A stretch of DNA of 64,000 nucleotides from contig NC_092567.1 of NCBI RefSeq assembly GCF_037975245.1, positions 19,901,376 to 19,965,375 of the forward strand, given 5' to 3'. This document shows positions 47,501 through 56,821 of this stretch, in pieces. Each line of letters begins with the position of its first letter. Within the stretch, counting starts at the first letter, position 1. This DNA comes from Apostichopus japonicus. Lineage: Eukaryota > Echinodermata > Holothuroidea > Aspidochirotida > Stichopodidae. Both the position numbers and the translations under genes were made by a program. Under the pieces are notes generated by a model. It was given only the letters and a program-made list of their open reading frames with translations, searched no databases and had not been told where the DNA came from.

Positions 47501-48937
47501 CCCTTGTAGAAGAAGGTCGTTCAGGGAGACGCCGGCTTGTTTGGCTGCACAATCGAAGACCACCCTTACTTTGCCTGGTTTCTTGTTACTGATAACGGGA
47601 TGGTGGGGAAGATACCACTCCCTACCCTCGTACGAGGTCTCACTAACTTGTTCCATGTAGCCACGATCGTACATTTTGTTCATGAACTCTACATACTTAA
47701 TTTTCAGCTCTGGGTCTCGTCGAAACCGTCTTTCTAGCATTTCGAACCTCTTCCTAGCTTGTCCTTTGTTATTGGGTAGGATCGAATTTGGATCCACCCA
47801 AGGCAAGGGAATGACATAACGCCCTCCTACCAACTCGATACCATCCTCGATAATCTTGACAAATTTCTTGTCTGCTACTGACATCCCAAGTCTCTCTGTT
47901 CCTTGGCTCTCAGGGAAGTCTACCTTTGTGGCTTGTTGGACCAATTGGGTCAATTGATAATGGTCCTCGACTGCTCTCGCCTCCACTCTGTTTACGGTGT
48001 GAGTATTCAAGGACGAACCTGGTCTCACAATGCTCCACGGGATCCAGCCCAGTAGAGAACGTTGGGCAAAGGGTGAGCCATGCGGCCCTGTAATCATCTC
48101 AAGTGGTGTATACGCATCGGCAACTGCGTTCCCTATCATCAAGCCGATATCTGCATTAATCTGTCTCAGTGAGACCTTGCCCCTGAGATGGTCCCAGGCA
48201 TCAACATCCTTTTGCGTCGGTATGTGTTCTCTAGTCACAGGGAGGCATTCCTTGGTGTAGACATTGGGCAGCTTGATGTCTCTGCCCCCATCCAAGTTAC
48301 TGATCGCCAAGTTAGAAACTATGCTGGTTTCAAGAGTATATGGCGCAGCCATAGTTTCAATTGGTATCCTTGCTCTTCTTCCTCCAACACCTAACTGTTG
48401 TCTTAGTTGATCTGTGCAAAAGGATATGCTCGAACCCGGATCTAAGAATGCATATGTCTGCAGAGCCCGGCCGTTCTTTAAGGACTTAACAACCACTGGG
48501 ATTATAGCCATCGTGCACAACCCATCATTAGTTCCACACGCCGACGCAACTTCTTTGGACTGACCTACTTCTCTCGTTACACCTGGCAGATCATCTCTGT
48601 GAAGCTCTGTAGGGTGTCGTTTCTGACACTTAGTGCATTTCAGGCGATTCTTACAAAACTTGGATCTACGACCCGACTTAAGGCATCCAAAACAAAGTCC
48701 CCATTTTTGAACCCACTTAACTCTATGGTCAAGCGTCGCCTGCTGGAATTGCTCGCAGACCACAGATTCATGATCTCCCTGGCATAGGTCGCAAGAGATA
48801 GACTTTGGCTGTATTGTGGCACAGGATTTCTTGTTGGATGATCTCTGATACTGGTATGAGACAGTTTCATTAGCATGGCAATCAAACGTTGGGATGTTGG
48901 CCTCTTCTGCCCTTTCAGCAATAAACTTGGCAAACAC
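44582..48937 (-). CDS. pol: BEL/Pao pol polyprotein (zinc knuckles, PR, RT, RNase H, integrase)
   Basis: 1451 codons with no frame break. Zinc-binding cysteines start with CDLC at residues 49-52; CFGC (82-85) and CTKC (101-104) follow. The aspartic protease site reads FLDPGSS (164-170), with Pro where Ser or Thr is usual. RT: VVFDCAAK (459-466) and YVDD (580-583). RNase H: candidate carboxylates D762 (FSDAS), E806 (RLELT) and D834 (WSDS). Integrase: H1076, H1081, C1111, C1114, then D1147 (GIDMFGPF), D1209 (RSDNGTNF) and E1259 (GGIWEAM). The C-terminus (RRWRQVQYLADLFWARW, PRNSWLLGRV) is the DUF5641-type region usual in BEL/Pao. The first Met at 48937 is probably not the real start, because the same frame continues upstream to the TAA at 48971. 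All catalytic motifs except the altered protease triplet look intact. Confidence 0.95.
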   Translation of the reverse strand: MFAKFIAERAEEANIPTFDCHANETVSYQYQRSSNKKSCATIQPKSISCDLCQGDHESVVCEQFQQATLDHRVKWVQKWGLCFGCLKSGRRSKFCKNRLKCTKCQKRHPTELHRDDLPGVTREVGQSKEVASACGTNDGLCTMAIIPVVVKSLKNGRALQTYAFLDPGSSISFCTDQLRQQLGVGGRRARIPIETMAAPYTLETSIVSNLAISNLDGGRDIKLPNVYTKECLPVTREHIPTQKDVDAWDHLRGKVSLRQINADIGLMIGNAVADAYTPLEMITGPHGSPFAQRSLLGWIPWSIVRPGSSLNTHTVNRVEARAVEDHYQLTQLVQQATKVDFPESQGTERLGMSVADKKFVKIIEDGIELVGGRYVIPLPWVDPNSILPNNKGQARKRFEMLERRFRRDPELKIKYVEFMNKMYDRGYMEQVSETSYEGREWYLPHHPVISNKKPGKVRVVFDCAAKQAGVSLNDLLLQGPDITNSLVGVLLRYREEKVAVMADIEGMFLQVVVPPEDRDALRFLWRSNEEEELKIYRMTRHLFGAISSSAIANRALQRTGEDHGHKYSPDVRKTIRDSFYVDDCLATASDSSKAMAFAKGLTDLCVQGGFRLTKWMSNSKEVLASIPSDDRAPELKSLDLNQQGIPISRALGVQWSPQTDMLKFEVTPVKRDHTRRGLLSVVCSLFDPLGFVAPFVLPAKMLLQDICRKGLGWDEPIDDASLQIWQRWLCELERLKEWGVQRCVKSDLFAEVVDRQLHVFSDASDTGYGMCAYLRQKDKEGNLQVSLIFARSRVAPLKYTSIPRLELTAATMAARLTSMILFELDVKEVFYWSDSQTVLKYISNDTRRFKAFVANRVSVILDLTNINQWHYVNTHDNPADEASRGQRIDDFLTNKRWTNGPDFLYRSSEEWFTPQDHIALIDDDPELKRVCNVVVERNHACFVDDLIDRCSSYSKLKRVVGTVIKFTKMVRARCRSESVCCHLTVDNLKAAETLILSHEQNRHFEAELKALTSGSEKEINSVMRKSPLRTLDPMLRGGLIVVGGRLRRADLPEETKHQIVIPKSSPVARLIVLETHKSLGHMGKSAILVRLWKKYWVVGAGTIIRSIVGKCTICRKYQAKRGEQKMAALPIERVTSDRPPFDHTGIDMFGPFEIKRGRSIVKRYGLILTCLATRAIHLEILHSADSDSCLNALRRFLCRRGSISSIRSDNGTNFVGTERTLREALKAWNKSDIPDWLAQRGITWEFNPPAASHFGGIWEAMIRVVRKVMNGILKEQTMRLDDEGLATLMCEIENVVNERPLTTVSTHPEDIKPMTPNMLLTMRSCALMPPGVFDRKDVYVRRRWRQVQYLADLFWARWRKEYLPLLQKRQKWFSPKRNIQKGDVVSVVDESLPRNSWLLGRVLETKVDSKGHVRSCCIKTQHSTLERPIHKLCLLLECEGKSNYPFSHQFS

Positions 48938-48970
48938 CTCAAAAGAAGGGAAATGGCCTTCGTTGTTGTT

Positions 48971-49948
48971 TTACTTCATAATAACTGTCCGCCATTTGCT
49001 TTCGATGTACAAGGGTTGCTTAGCAATTATCTTGTAGTTTTCCTGGGGGTAGTCTAGGATCCCCAAGTCATGTATTGACCCTTTAGCTGCACATATTTCA
49101 TCAAGGAAATTCGATAACCTCTTCAAACCAGCAGAATCTCGCCCGTTGATTTTAGGCCAATTTTCCAGCTTTCCTAGAAATGCACGGCTGATCACAGCAT
49201 CCCCTCCATACCAATAATGCAACTTCTTACGTGCCTTGTCATATGCAACACTATCTTGCATCAGCAGGTAGCCACTAATCATGGTGAGTGGTTCCCCCTC
49301 AAGGTGTTGACTAAGTAGGTTCAGCTTCTCAGCAGCGGTGTTCGCTCTTGATGCAATGAGGTTGTCGAATGTACTGATCCACAATGGATATTTCAAAGGG
49401 TCACCTTTGAACTGCTCCACTCTTATGGGAGGCAGTCGAAATGAGTTGACTAACTCTCTCAGCGTGTATTGGTGTTCTTCTTTGACCACCGAAGTTGGAC
49501 GGGGCATTGTATCGAGGAATCTTGTGACACCGTCATTGGGTCCATCTTCAGGAATCTCATCTAGAACGAACGAGGTTGACCCTTTGTCTTCTTCCTCGTC
49601 CGATTCATCTTCCCCACTTTCATCAACCACTTCCAGTAGTACCTTAGTCTTCTCCATCTCTTTCTGGAGCTTCAATCTTTCCATCTTCAGTTGGAGTTCC
49701 CTTTCCTTAAACTCCAGCTCAATCTTCTGCATTGCTAGTTGTCGTTCCAACTCGAGCTTCTCGCTTTTCTTTGACATGCGAGTAGAACACTTGTTGCTCT
49801 TTATTGATGATCGAGTGGAACCTTTTCCAATTTTAGCAGCACAGGAGCTGGCCTTGAGGTTTCCTTTTGTGTTGGGAGTTCCCTTACTGGTAGCATCAGG
49901 TAAGCTTGCTGACTTCCTTTGATATTCTTTGCCTGATCTTGTTGCCAT
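48971..49948 (-). CDS. gag: BEL/Pao gag-like protein (DUF1759 region)
   Basis: 325 codons ending in TAA. The start MATRSGKEYQ is close to the LTR (37 bp), as expected for the first ORF. Lys/Ser-rich N-terminus, a charged coiled coil (about 60-108, ELERQLAMQKIELEFKEREL), an acidic stretch (SGEDESDEEED), then a DUF1759-like domain with FKGDPLKYPLWISTFDNLI and HLEGEPLTMISGY. In BEL/Pao elements this region usually continues without a stop into the zinc knuckles. Here a single TAA at 48971-48973 intervenes and the frame is unchanged after it. Whether the stop is read through or is a disabling mutation is unknown. Confidence 0.92.
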   Translation of the reverse strand: MATRSGKEYQRKSASLPDATSKGTPNTKGNLKASSCAAKIGKGSTRSSIKSNKCSTRMSKKSEKLELERQLAMQKIELEFKERELQLKMERLKLQKEMEKTKVLLEVVDESGEDESDEEEDKGSTSFVLDEIPEDGPNDGVTRFLDTMPRPTSVVKEEHQYTLRELVNSFRLPPIRVEQFKGDPLKYPLWISTFDNLIASRANTAAEKLNLLSQHLEGEPLTMISGYLLMQDSVAYDKARKKLHYWYGGDAVISRAFLGKLENWPKINGRDSAGLKRLSNFLDEICAAKGSIHDLGILDYPQENYKIIAKQPLYIESKWRTVIMK

Positions 49949-49985
49949 ATTGAAGCTCAGTAGGTGAGAAAAACTTCGTGAATGA

Positions 49986-50685
49986 TGTAGAATTGGGAAA
50001 AAAAAACTTGAAGCACGCCACCAACAGAATCTAGGTCTCGCTCATAACTTTATTTATGTTAACCGATTCACTGCAAACGAGAACAAATTAAACCAAAATA
50101 AAATAATAAAATATACAAGAAAAAGATACATTAAGACATACAGAAATACTGTCACAAACGGCCTTCCTTAGATAGATGGACGATACCATAACGGACTAGA
50201 AACACACACGATATTGTGACTAAAATACAAGTAAAAGCGATGTACACTCACGTAAGGTAAAATACAACATAAGAAATTAACTAGAGTAAGGACAAGAGCT
50301 TATGAACGCTCCGGGAGGGGTTATGAACTTGTACACATATACAAGCTAGGTAACGCACAAACCTAGGCTTACAACAACAATAGTGCACTGTAACTTATCC
50401 TAAATGGTTAACAGTGCAACCGTAAACACAACTTAAATTACTTATTTATCTTAACTACGCAAATGTCAAATCAAATCAACTACACCGTAATTCTTACCGA
50501 AGTTTTGTGGCCTTTAAAAATAATCCCTCATCTACAGATAAAATGCATATGAACCAAAAAAGAACTTTAAAAGGTAAGCTTTAACATCACGCTTAAGGCG
50601 TTAGTGTCGCCATGTTGTTTCTTAAAGAATGACGTACAAAACCCGTCGAGCGCCCTCCCCTATACCTTGAATCTACCCTGCAACA
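49986..50685 (-). repeat. 5' LTR of the BEL/Pao element
   Basis: 700 bp, TG...CA. It contains the element's promoter by position; no TATA box was identified with confidence. Confidence 0.95.
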
Positions 50686-50690
50686 ACAAA

Positions 50691-50776
50691 CATTAATCTT
50701 GGAGTGACTCGAACCGGGGACCTTATGATTGGAAGGCACCAGCATTAACCACTGAGTGTTACCCACTGAGCTTAAC
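50691..50776 (-). mobile_element. tRNA-derived SINE, copy 3, head half
   Basis: Plus-strand reading CTTGGAGTGACTCGAACCGG (B-box complement) and TTATGATTGGAAGGCACCAG, then an A-box complement that is partly duplicated (CACTGAGTGTTACCCACTGAGC). Continuous with 43557-43704 before the BEL/Pao insertion. Confidence 0.9.
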
Positions 50777-50782
50777 ACTCCA

Positions 50783-53460
50783 TATTCTTTCTATTCTTTT
50801 GTTTTCTTATTTACATTTTATTACATTTGCGTGTTTCATGTCTATTTTCTTTCACTTGAGTTTCTGGCAATACACATGCATTATTTTCCCGGAATCTAAT
50901 TTTGGCTTAATTATGTAGACAAGTAGGCGTATATATAAATATAAACATTATATTATATACAGCTTTGGCTTATTATTGCAACTATTGTCATCCTCTTGCA
51001 TGTCAACTCACTAAATAAAACAATTCTTTGAATTCCTTTTCACTGATCGTCTGATTTTATTTATTTGCTTGCTTCTTCATCTACATTTTCGTTTTCTTTC
51101 ATTTTAACGTTTGCGTGTTTGGATTCTATTCCAAAAACAGCCTAGTCATAGAATGTCGTAACTTTATTACTCATCTTTATTGAAAAACAAATTCGATTGC
51201 GTTGCATAATGGAAAGGGGGTATGAAGACCATACCTCTTGCAGGTCCCCAATCCCTCCCCCTCCCCCTTCTCCTCGGAGCCCGCTTTTTACAAGAGCTTA
51301 AGCTTAAAGGACGACTTAATGGTTGTTATAGTTCAAGAACAAAAGAACATTTTAGTGCTGGCTATAATGTTTTGCTATTGAAGTATTTTTTAAATATTCA
51401 CCTTTAAAAGAGGCTATAAAATTCTGGAATGCTCCTTTAAGGCGTCTGTGATAAAGACGCTGGCTCGTCCATACATGACTAAAGGTTATTTGTTAATCCA
51501 TTCTTTTATAAATTCGAATAACTCAACCAAAACTTTATCTTTAAACTTCTTAAAAGCGCACCCTTAGATGACATTCAACAACATTTGTAATTGACAAATG
51601 TGTAACACAACGTAAACATGTAATTTGAACTTTTTGAAGCCATAAAAGTCTCACGATTTCTAATTGAGTTTTGTGTTACATCTGAGGAACCATGGACGTA
51701 GCAAGGGCAGCAGGAGGGCGACTGCTTCCGCCACCCTTTCAGTGTCGAAAAAATGTTAAAAACTGTTGTTTTTCGCATGATAATTTGTCAGTGCTCTTTT
51801 GATCTTGCAGACTCGTCAGCCCCGTTAACTCGATTATAAACGTAGTAACTTTCAGGCCTACTGATTCAGCACTTACTTAGTTTGGCAGGTGCAATTAGCT
51901 AAATTTTAGCCTATAGCCTATGTGAAGGCTACAGTTGGCCACTGCATAATAAAATACATATTGCCTACCTAACCGCACTCGATGGAGTGTCACGAACTGT
52001 ATGCACAACAACGTCGACAACGTTCGTTCTCATCCTTTCTATGATTCGTCCTAAGTTGTTGCACGAACAGCATGTTATGAAGCTAAGCTAGCAATCGTAC
52101 GTGATACGCGCTTCCTATAAATAATTACTACACTGCTAATACACTGCGATAACGATATTTGCTTTTAGGCCACTGCACATATGACAAAATATGAAAGTTT
52201 ATATTGTCCATCAGTTATGTTCGTCAAATGTATTGAAGTCCAGAAATTGGACAATAAACAAGAATCATCCTACTGGAAAAATTGTAAAAGAGCGATATAC
52301 GTTTGTCTTTCTGATATAATATTGTAACGCTAACTCAGTCTAAGATTCTGGGGCGTCCAAATATTCCCTGCTGAGGACTGGTGGTGGTATGGAAACAAAT
52401 GCGGCTTGGATGGTTGTATGTTAGTAATGACGAGCCTTGAACCTCGCTATTACATGCAAAAGATATAACACATAGATAAACGAGTAAAGAACAAGCGCTG
52501 TGTAGATTTCGCAATCTATTACTAAAACCAGCCACGGTACAAACGATACATCGGCACGAAGCCCTCAATAATAGGTAGAAAACATGCACTTAACGATAAT
52601 GGTCACAAACGAGGTCTCAATACCGAAGTAGAGTCCTATAACGATACGTACAAAAGTGTATAAAAGACGAATACAAGACAGATACAAGTACGACCACAAT
52701 GGTCGGAGCCAGGGCTACTACCGAACCAAACGATTCAGATCGGGAGCGAAGACTGATCACAAGTCTTGAGGTCTGCTTCAGCTGAGCTGATGAGCAGACA
52801 TCACGTGACCTGTAATTATTACGTAATGTAGCCTACGACAAATAGAGGGTGACATATATGATGACCAACGGCATCACACTATGTAAAAGAACATGTAAAA
52901 GAATTCAAACAGGAAACAAAATCTGCTGATAATACGATATCATATGAAAATGATGAACTAGCAAAACATTTCACCAGATCGCATCTAAGGACCTTCAATT
53001 GTTCAAAAATATCTCAAAGGGGAGGCCGTCAGACCCCTCCCCCATATCAATCGAAAAAAGGGGTTCCCCCTTCATTTCAAATTCCTGGCTACGTCGCTGT
53101 GAGGAACTGACCTAATGGTCTCTGTATTAGACTAAATAGTCCAGTCACTCGTTCAAAGGGTCATGCCTTAAAAACTAAAAGTGTTATAGAAATCCAACCT
53201 GGGCTGATATAGCAATGTTTTTGAATGTTCTACAACACATCAATTTTTTTCTCAATGTTATCCTTTACAGGACACATAATGGGTGGCAAAACTTCTTGCT
53301 AAAAGTTTGTTTTCTGCTTGTTTCTGGGCATTTAGCTTAGCCTACTCGATTGCATACGCAACTTAGAGTGTGCTCTCCCCCCCCCCCCCTCCCCATTGTC
53401 AGTCGGGGGACAGGTCCAGTCAAGCAGTGAAGAATCCGACCACTGTTATGGGTGTGCACC
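50783..53460 (+). repeat. Segmental duplicate 2 (partner 38405-39420), interrupted
   Basis: 50783-51555 and 53210-53460 together equal duplicate 1. Between them lie about 1.65 kb of extra sequence, most of it the hAT-type element at 51691-53099. Confidence 0.85.
51691..53099. mobile_element. hAT-type non-autonomous element, 1409 bp, TSD TGAGGAAC
   Basis: Perfect 8-bp TSD TGAGGAAC at 51683-51690 and 53100-53107. TIRs CATGGACGTAGCAAGG and (reverse complement) CAGCGACGTAGCCAGG. No transposase signature; an 84-codon minus-strand ORF (52335-52589) inside is unrecognised. Confidence 0.9.
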
Positions 53461-53501
53461 CCAATATTTAAACTCAAAAACAAAATCAATATTAACAAAA
53501 A

Positions 53502-53750
53502 CCTTGTTCTTGCTACAAATCGCCTTTTTCCATGTAAGATTTGCAATAAAATAATTGTAAAAATTGCTCATAGACCGTCTCGTCCCTACATTTTAGAGCA
53601 ATTCGTTAATTCTAATATTTAACGAGACCGTGTACGGGCCCAAGTTGGCTAGTGTGATCGGGAGGTAGATTACTGTTAGGCTTCGGTATTTATGAATCTT
53701 TCTAAAATGATGTACGTGTTGATAATCAACATTCAACATGAAATTTGTCA
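53502..53750 (+). repeat. Dispersed segment, copy C (diverged)
   Basis: CTTGCTACAAATCGCC, ATTGTAAAAATTGCTCATAG, CCGTCTCGTCCCTA and ATTCGTTAATTCTAATATTT follow the order of copy A (35822-36072). The 3' part (TGTTAGGCTTCGG, AAATGATGTACGTGTTGAT) matches 43405-43480. Confidence 0.78.
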
Positions 53751-54848
53751 TTCTTTTTATCAAAGAACTCAAATGCACTCTTCCATTCCTTAGTTTGTTG
53801 AAGTTGGTTTTCTTGAATGAGAACGGAACTTGTCGCAATGCACAGTCTACTAACTATGTGTGAAGGGGACTCGATATGAAACTATACAGCGCCACTCATT
53901 CATTCATTCATACCACTGATCTACACTAACTACTTAATGTAGATCAGTGATTCATACCCGTACATACATTTGAACTCGAAAGCTGATAGACTACGACATT
54001 GAAACAAAGACACATATTTTTTGCCTTTTTGACTTTGAGGCAATTCAACCGAGTCTCGATCATAACTGTCGTTGCTAATTTACTTTATTATCGTTTCTCT
54101 TAATTTTGCTTTGTGTCCATTTTAATACCGGACTATATCGATTAAAGACAACAGGTTGGTATGAAAATCTAATCTATTTTGTTATAAAACAACTCTGAAC
54201 AGCTGTTGAAGCCTAACGTTAATTTACCGTTAGGCTGAACGTAGCTTGTATTGGTGTTCGCGCAACTGCGGGGTAGACGGAAGTCATAATTGCTGACAGC
54301 CGATCATCATAGTTATCTACAACAGCAGCTAGCAGCTGTTTTCGCTGTGTCATGGAGGGGAGTTTGGAATATGACTAGAACTACACGAGCGATTTGTATT
54401 AATTTAATATGTGCTCCGTGCTCTATTTACTGTAGCCTGGTTGTATAATGCAACACTGATAAGGCATCCAATGTGGATGTGTATAGTGTTGCGTAGTACT
54501 AGCCAGAGTAAAGTACAGTAACATGTGAGTTTACGCCTAGGACTGCATCGTTCGGGATAATTATATGATAAACAGTTCTTTGATGTACATTTTTGTGCAA
54601 AATTAAACTTTCTTATGCCTACACCAAATGTCATGTTTAACTTTATAAGAATTAATTAAAAAGAGTCAATGAGAATACGTGATTGGGAAATTTAAACAGG
54701 ACTTGAAGTTGAAGTACTTGCTTACAGTTGGACTAGGCTTGGCTAGTATAAACCAAACAGCTGGACTTGTAACCAGAGGTCACTGGTTCCAATCATGTTC
54801 CAGCCAAATATTCCTTAGCACTTTCAAAATTTTGGAAAACGTTGTGGC
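53751..54848. other. No recognised gene
   Basis: AT-rich. CACTGATCTACA at 53914-53925 and its exact reverse complement at 53938-53949 form a 12-bp stem. Nothing else identified. Confidence 0.5.
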
Positions 54849-55650
54849 TATTCGCACGAACGTAATCGTGCGAATACAGTTGACTATTTGCACACATGTA
54901 ACTTGATCAATCAGCGCTTGTGGTTGATGTAACCAATGAACTGTCCTGATATGTGCTGGCCGGGAGGGGTGAACAGGACATCGATGGACAATAACACAGC
55001 AGTGCATGACAATGGAACAGGAATTTGATAACTATGGGGATTTCAAAAGGATATCTGGGGATACTTTATCTATTTTTGTAATAAAGGATTCCAAAACCGT
55101 TGAAGCAGCAAACAAGCGACTAGATGAATTAAATTCATCATATTCCGTACGCATTTTAAGAAAGTTTGCAACAAATCTTTTCTGAAATATTCCAACAAAA
55201 TCTTTAATTATTACTCCGAATTTTCCCAGAATTGATCACATCTCAGATTTCTCTCATATTTTACAGATTTGGCTGTTGATTTTGAAAAAGATAACCATTT
55301 TTTGAGAATCAGTAAATTTTCATCGACCAAAATCTTGAGGGGAGGGGGCGAGGGGGGCAAATCGACCGTGCACACCCAACACTGGTGTTGGGGCCATGGT
55401 TTACCTTCCCCGCCTACTCAATACGAACACGTTCGTGCGAATATAAATGTTTATTGGCAGTGCTTTTCTAATCACTACATACATACTTATACCCACATAC
55501 AATTTTGTGCGAATAACAATCCTTATTGGTACGCCTTAGTGTGCGTAGTCACTGTCTATATAAGCACGAGCATGTTCGTGCGAATATCGATGCTTATTGG
55601 TACGTCAACTTAACAATAACGGTTGTTATTGGCACGTGCACGTGCCAATA
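54849..55650. promoter_or_regulatory. Motif array (GTGCGAATA + TTATTGG) ending in a 24-bp perfect palindrome
   Basis: The composite TTCGTGCGAATA-(6-9 nt)-TTATTGG recurs at 55432, about 55505 and 55575. TATTCGCACGA (54849-54859) pairs with TCGTGCGAATA (54866-54876) as a perfect 11-bp stem. At 55627-55650 a 24-bp perfect palindrome has the half-site TATTGGCACGTG, giving two overlapping CACGTG boxes framed by two ATTGG (CCAAT) boxes. It lies 0.6 kb upstream of the MBF2-like gene at 56259. A regulatory role is inferred; a mobile-element origin is equally possible. Confidence 0.45.
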
Positions 55651-55908
55651 GACACGACCTTTGGAAAAGGAATGCAGCCGACTGCTTTCACAATTCATCT
55701 GTGAGGAAAAGTTTCAGTGGCACAGTGAAGTCAATATAGTGGCCAGACATTCGGCAATTTGGTGCACTGCCCCCACCTGGCATGACTTATCAGGGAATAA
55801 CTTATCCAGTATCGCATTGAAAACTGCTATGCAAAATGGGCAAATTGCTACACAAGTGTAGAGATGTATGTAGCAGTTGTTATTTTCACACAGGATTTTA
55901 GTATTATT

Positions 55909-56045
55909 AGGAGTGTTAGCTCAGTGGTTAACGCCAGTGCCTTTCGATCATATTCATAAGGTCCCGAGTTCAAGTCACTTCAAGATTGTATGTGGTCCAG
56001 TTACAGAGTTGTTGACAATTTATAATCATGGACGTTAAATAAGAT
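55909..56045 (+). mobile_element. tRNA-derived SINE, copy 4 (tail truncated)
   Basis: GGAGTGTTAGCTCAGTGGTT, CCCGAGTTCAAGTCACTTC, GTTACAGAGTTGTTGACAA and CATGGACGTTAAATAAG. The tail after the body is lost. Confidence 0.88.
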
Positions 56046-56258
56046 ATATTAGATTAAATAAGATGTATAAAATTGAAATCTTAATGAGTTGGAAAATCAA
56101 GAACACTGAAAAAACTTCCCCCTCAACCGGGATTCGAACCCGGGCTTCCCGCCTTCATAAAGGTATGATCATTAATTTATTCCCATGGTGGAATGTATTT
56201 AATTTGTAAACATAACATTTTTTTTTGGTTTTTGTTTGTAGAATTAATTAATACCAAC

Positions 56259-56654
56259 ATGGCTGGCATAGCAGCAAGTGTTGCCGGGGTTATCGGTAGA
56301 GGTGGCCGCTCAGAGCACAGCTTGTTCGGTATCTTCACTAAAGAGCACCATCGTGGCAACAAGCATCATCACCTGACTCTCGGAAAACCGAAAACGGGAG
56401 ACAAACTCCTCTACCAGGAGCGGGCACACCCGTCGGCTTTGCCACAGGAACAGAGGACCCATGTATTCGAATACCATTGCAGAGGAGAGGAGTTAATAAC
56501 GGCTGTAGAAGCCAAGGACTCCTGGGGTGATAATTATGGTGGTACTCCTCAAATTTTAAGCGGCGGTCCGGACCAGCGACACGTCAAGGTCAAAGTGACG
56601 TCCCGCATGGGGAAGGGCTTCGACTTTACCGTTTCTGTCTACGGAAAACAGTAA
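56259..56654 (+). CDS. MBF2-like small protein, copy B
   Basis: 131 codons plus stop. The start chosen is the ATG in ATACCAACATGGCT, because a strong acceptor (tttttggtttttgtttgtag, ending 56241) lies just upstream and would remove the earlier in-frame ATG at 56193. The N-terminal 45 residues are Gly/His-rich (MAGIAASVAGVIGRGG; HHRGNKHHHLT), not a clear signal peptide. The family core follows: KTGDKLLYQERAHPS, VFEYHCRGEELITAVEAKDS, NYGGTPQILSGGP, VKVKVTS and GKGFDFTVSVYGKQ. It is closely related to copy A at 33270 and to insect MBF2/salivary secreted peptides. Single coding exon. Polyadenylation signal AATAAA at 56816-56821. GC content is higher than its surroundings, as expected for real coding sequence. 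Confidence 0.85.
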   Translation: MAGIAASVAGVIGRGGRSEHSLFGIFTKEHHRGNKHHHLTLGKPKTGDKLLYQERAHPSALPQEQRTHVFEYHCRGEELITAVEAKDSWGDNYGGTPQILSGGPDQRHVKVKVTSRMGKGFDFTVSVYGKQ

Positions 56655-56815
56655 CATTTTATTTTATTCCAACATAACAACCAAAATCATCAGGAAAAAA
56701 AATTATAGAAAAAATTTATAAAACATGGATGAGTTTTTTAATCGACTATATCGAGAAAAAGAACGGACAACGAGAAAAACCACGGATGATTGATATTTGA
56801 AGAAAGTTTTACTTC

Positions 56816-56821
56816 AATAAA
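56816..56821 (+). terminator. Polyadenylation signal of MBF2-like copy B
   Basis: AATAAA 162 bp after the stop codon on the same strand. Confidence 0.6.

Larger units (their letters stand above)
43705..50685 (-). mobile_element. Full-length BEL/Pao LTR retrotransposon, 6981 bp
   Basis: Two LTRs (43705-44403 and 49986-50685) with TG...CA ends, flanked by the 5-bp TSD ACAAA at 43700-43704 and 50686-50690. The sense strand is minus, so the right LTR is the 5' one. Inside are a gag-like ORF (49948-48971) and a pol ORF (48937-44582) in one frame, with one in-frame TAA between. Domain order: gag-like DUF1759 region, zinc knuckles, aspartic protease, reverse transcriptase, RNase H, integrase and a C-terminal DUF5641-like region, the BEL/Pao order. 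A polypurine stretch 'AAAGGGCCGGAA' precedes the 3' LTR (sense). No TGG-type primer binding site is evident just inside the 5' LTR. It has inserted into a SINE. Confidence 0.96.

Noticed and set aside
56119-56155. tRNA T-arm-like sequence on the minus strand (CCCGGGTTCGAATCCCGG)
   Set aside because: The T-stem and loop are good, but no D-arm, anticodon arm or matching acceptor stem is present. At most it is a tRNA or SINE fragment.
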